Source: Acidimicrobiia bacterium
GTDB lineage: Bacteria; Actinomycetota; Acidimicrobiia; IMCC26256; JAENVU01
Assembly: GCA_017882945.1 (NCBI GenBank)
Contig: JADGON010000433.1
Coordinates: 1-5,958, forward strand
Length of the DNA stretch: 5,958 nt
Direction of reading: 5' to 3'
Shown: one piece after another, positions 5,437-5,958 of the stretch
Position numbering within the stretch: position 1 is the first letter of the stretch
Layout of the letters: each line of letters opens with the position of its first letter
Position numbers and translations under genes: made by a program
Notes under the pieces: model-generated
Told to the model about the DNA's origin: nothing
Seen by the model: the letters and a program-made list of their open reading frames with translations, nothing else
Database searches by the model: none

Positions 5437-5957
5437 GCGAAGAGGCCGCCGGCTCGCACGACTCCGACACCGACATCCTCAAGCCGGATGCGGCGTCATT
5501 CCGCTCGGTCCTCGGGCACTTCGCGACGGGCATCACGGTGATCACCGCGATGGACGACGGCGAGCCCGTCGGGATCGCGGCCAACTCGTTCACGTCGGTG
5601 TCGCTCGACCCACCGCTCGTGTTGTTCTGCGCGGCGAAGACGTCGAGCACGTGGCCCCGCATCCAGCACGCCGGTCATTTCACGGTCAACGTGCTCGACG
5701 AGCACCAGGAGCACATCTCTCGGCTGTTCGCGGAGAAGGGCGCGGACCGGTTCGGGCGGATCGAGTGGCACTCCGGCGACCGGGGCCCGATCCTCCACGA
5801 TGTGCACGCGTACCTGGATTGCACGATCGAGAGCGAGCACGACGCCGGCGACCACGTCATCGTCGTCGGCCGGGTGCACGAGCTCGGTCTGACCGCGGAC
5901 GCGGGGCCGCTGCTGTTCTACCAGGGTCGCTACGGCCGCCTGCTGGGCAGCGACTAG
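5433..5957 (+). CDS. Flavin reductase-like FMN-binding protein
   Basis: A complete 174-residue protein of the flavin reductase-like, split-barrel FMN-binding family (the HpaC / RutF / HsaB type). Such proteins use NAD(P)H to reduce FMN or FAD and hand the reduced flavin to a partner monooxygenase; some members instead use bound FMN as a cofactor. Visible family blocks: FRSVLGHFATGITVIT (23-38), NSFTSVSLDPPLV (51-63) that lines the FMN site, GHFTVNVL (81-88), GDH at 139-141 near the nicotinamide site, and the C-terminal LLFYQGRYGRL (160-170). The first 20 residues are polar and probably disordered. I choose GTG 5433, which overlaps the MBL stop as GTGA. The frame stays open upstream to 5202, but that part lies wholly within the MBL gene and does not resemble the family. 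No Shine-Dalgarno site is seen, so coupling to the MBL gene is likely. No oxygenase partner lies in this window. Confidence 0.92.
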   Translation: MSEEAAGSHDSDTDILKPDAASFRSVLGHFATGITVITAMDDGEPVGIAANSFTSVSLDPPLVLFCAAKTSSTWPRIQHAGHFTVNVLDEHQEHISRLFAEKGADRFGRIEWHSGDRGPILHDVHAYLDCTIESEHDAGDHVIVVGRVHELGLTADAGPLLFYQGRYGRLLGSD

Positions 5958-5958
5958 C

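Overview
The window is very GC-rich and densely packed, with gaps of a few to a few dozen bases, several 4-nt start/stop overlaps, GTG starts and a likely leaderless gene. This points to a free-living, high-GC Gram-positive bacterium. An actinobacterium, perhaps of an environmental lineage such as Acidimicrobiia, is my inference from style and protein flavour, not something the sequence proves. I see no rRNA, tRNA, CRISPR array, insertion sequence or phage gene.

Layout: two gene blocks are transcribed away from each other from one short divergent region (2074-2161). The leftward (minus) block is an epoxide-hydrolase-like alpha/beta hydrolase (1186-2073), a CDF-family divalent metal exporter (199-1152), and the first 67 codons of a membrane-anchored protein running off the left edge (202-1). 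The rightward (plus) block is a MarR-family regulator (2162-2608), a DrrA-like ABC ATPase (2592-3581) and its ABC-2 permease (3578-4429). It continues with a metallo-beta-lactamase-fold hydrolase (about 4507-5436) and an FMN-binding flavin reductase (5433-5957).

The regulator's promoter is unusually clear: TTGACA, an 18-bp spacer, then AATAAT. Its -10 box is embedded in a palindrome, ATTAGGTGCCTAAT (20 bp with one mismatched pair in its extended form), which looks like a MarR operator. The predicted transcription start falls about at the ATG at 2162, so the mRNA is probably leaderless. The simplest reading is an autorepressed marR-ABC exporter operon: a ligand releases MarR and induces the exporter. 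MarR might also affect the divergent epoxide hydrolase.

Taken together this looks like a small stress or xenobiotic-handling neighbourhood (efflux, electrophile hydrolysis, metal export, flavin reduction). The families are all known. The least explained parts are the MBL hydrolase/flavin reductase pair, coupled by a GTGA overlap, and the left-edge membrane protein. I found no convincing new system. The best leads are the operator architecture, possible two-way control, and the orphan flavin reductase.
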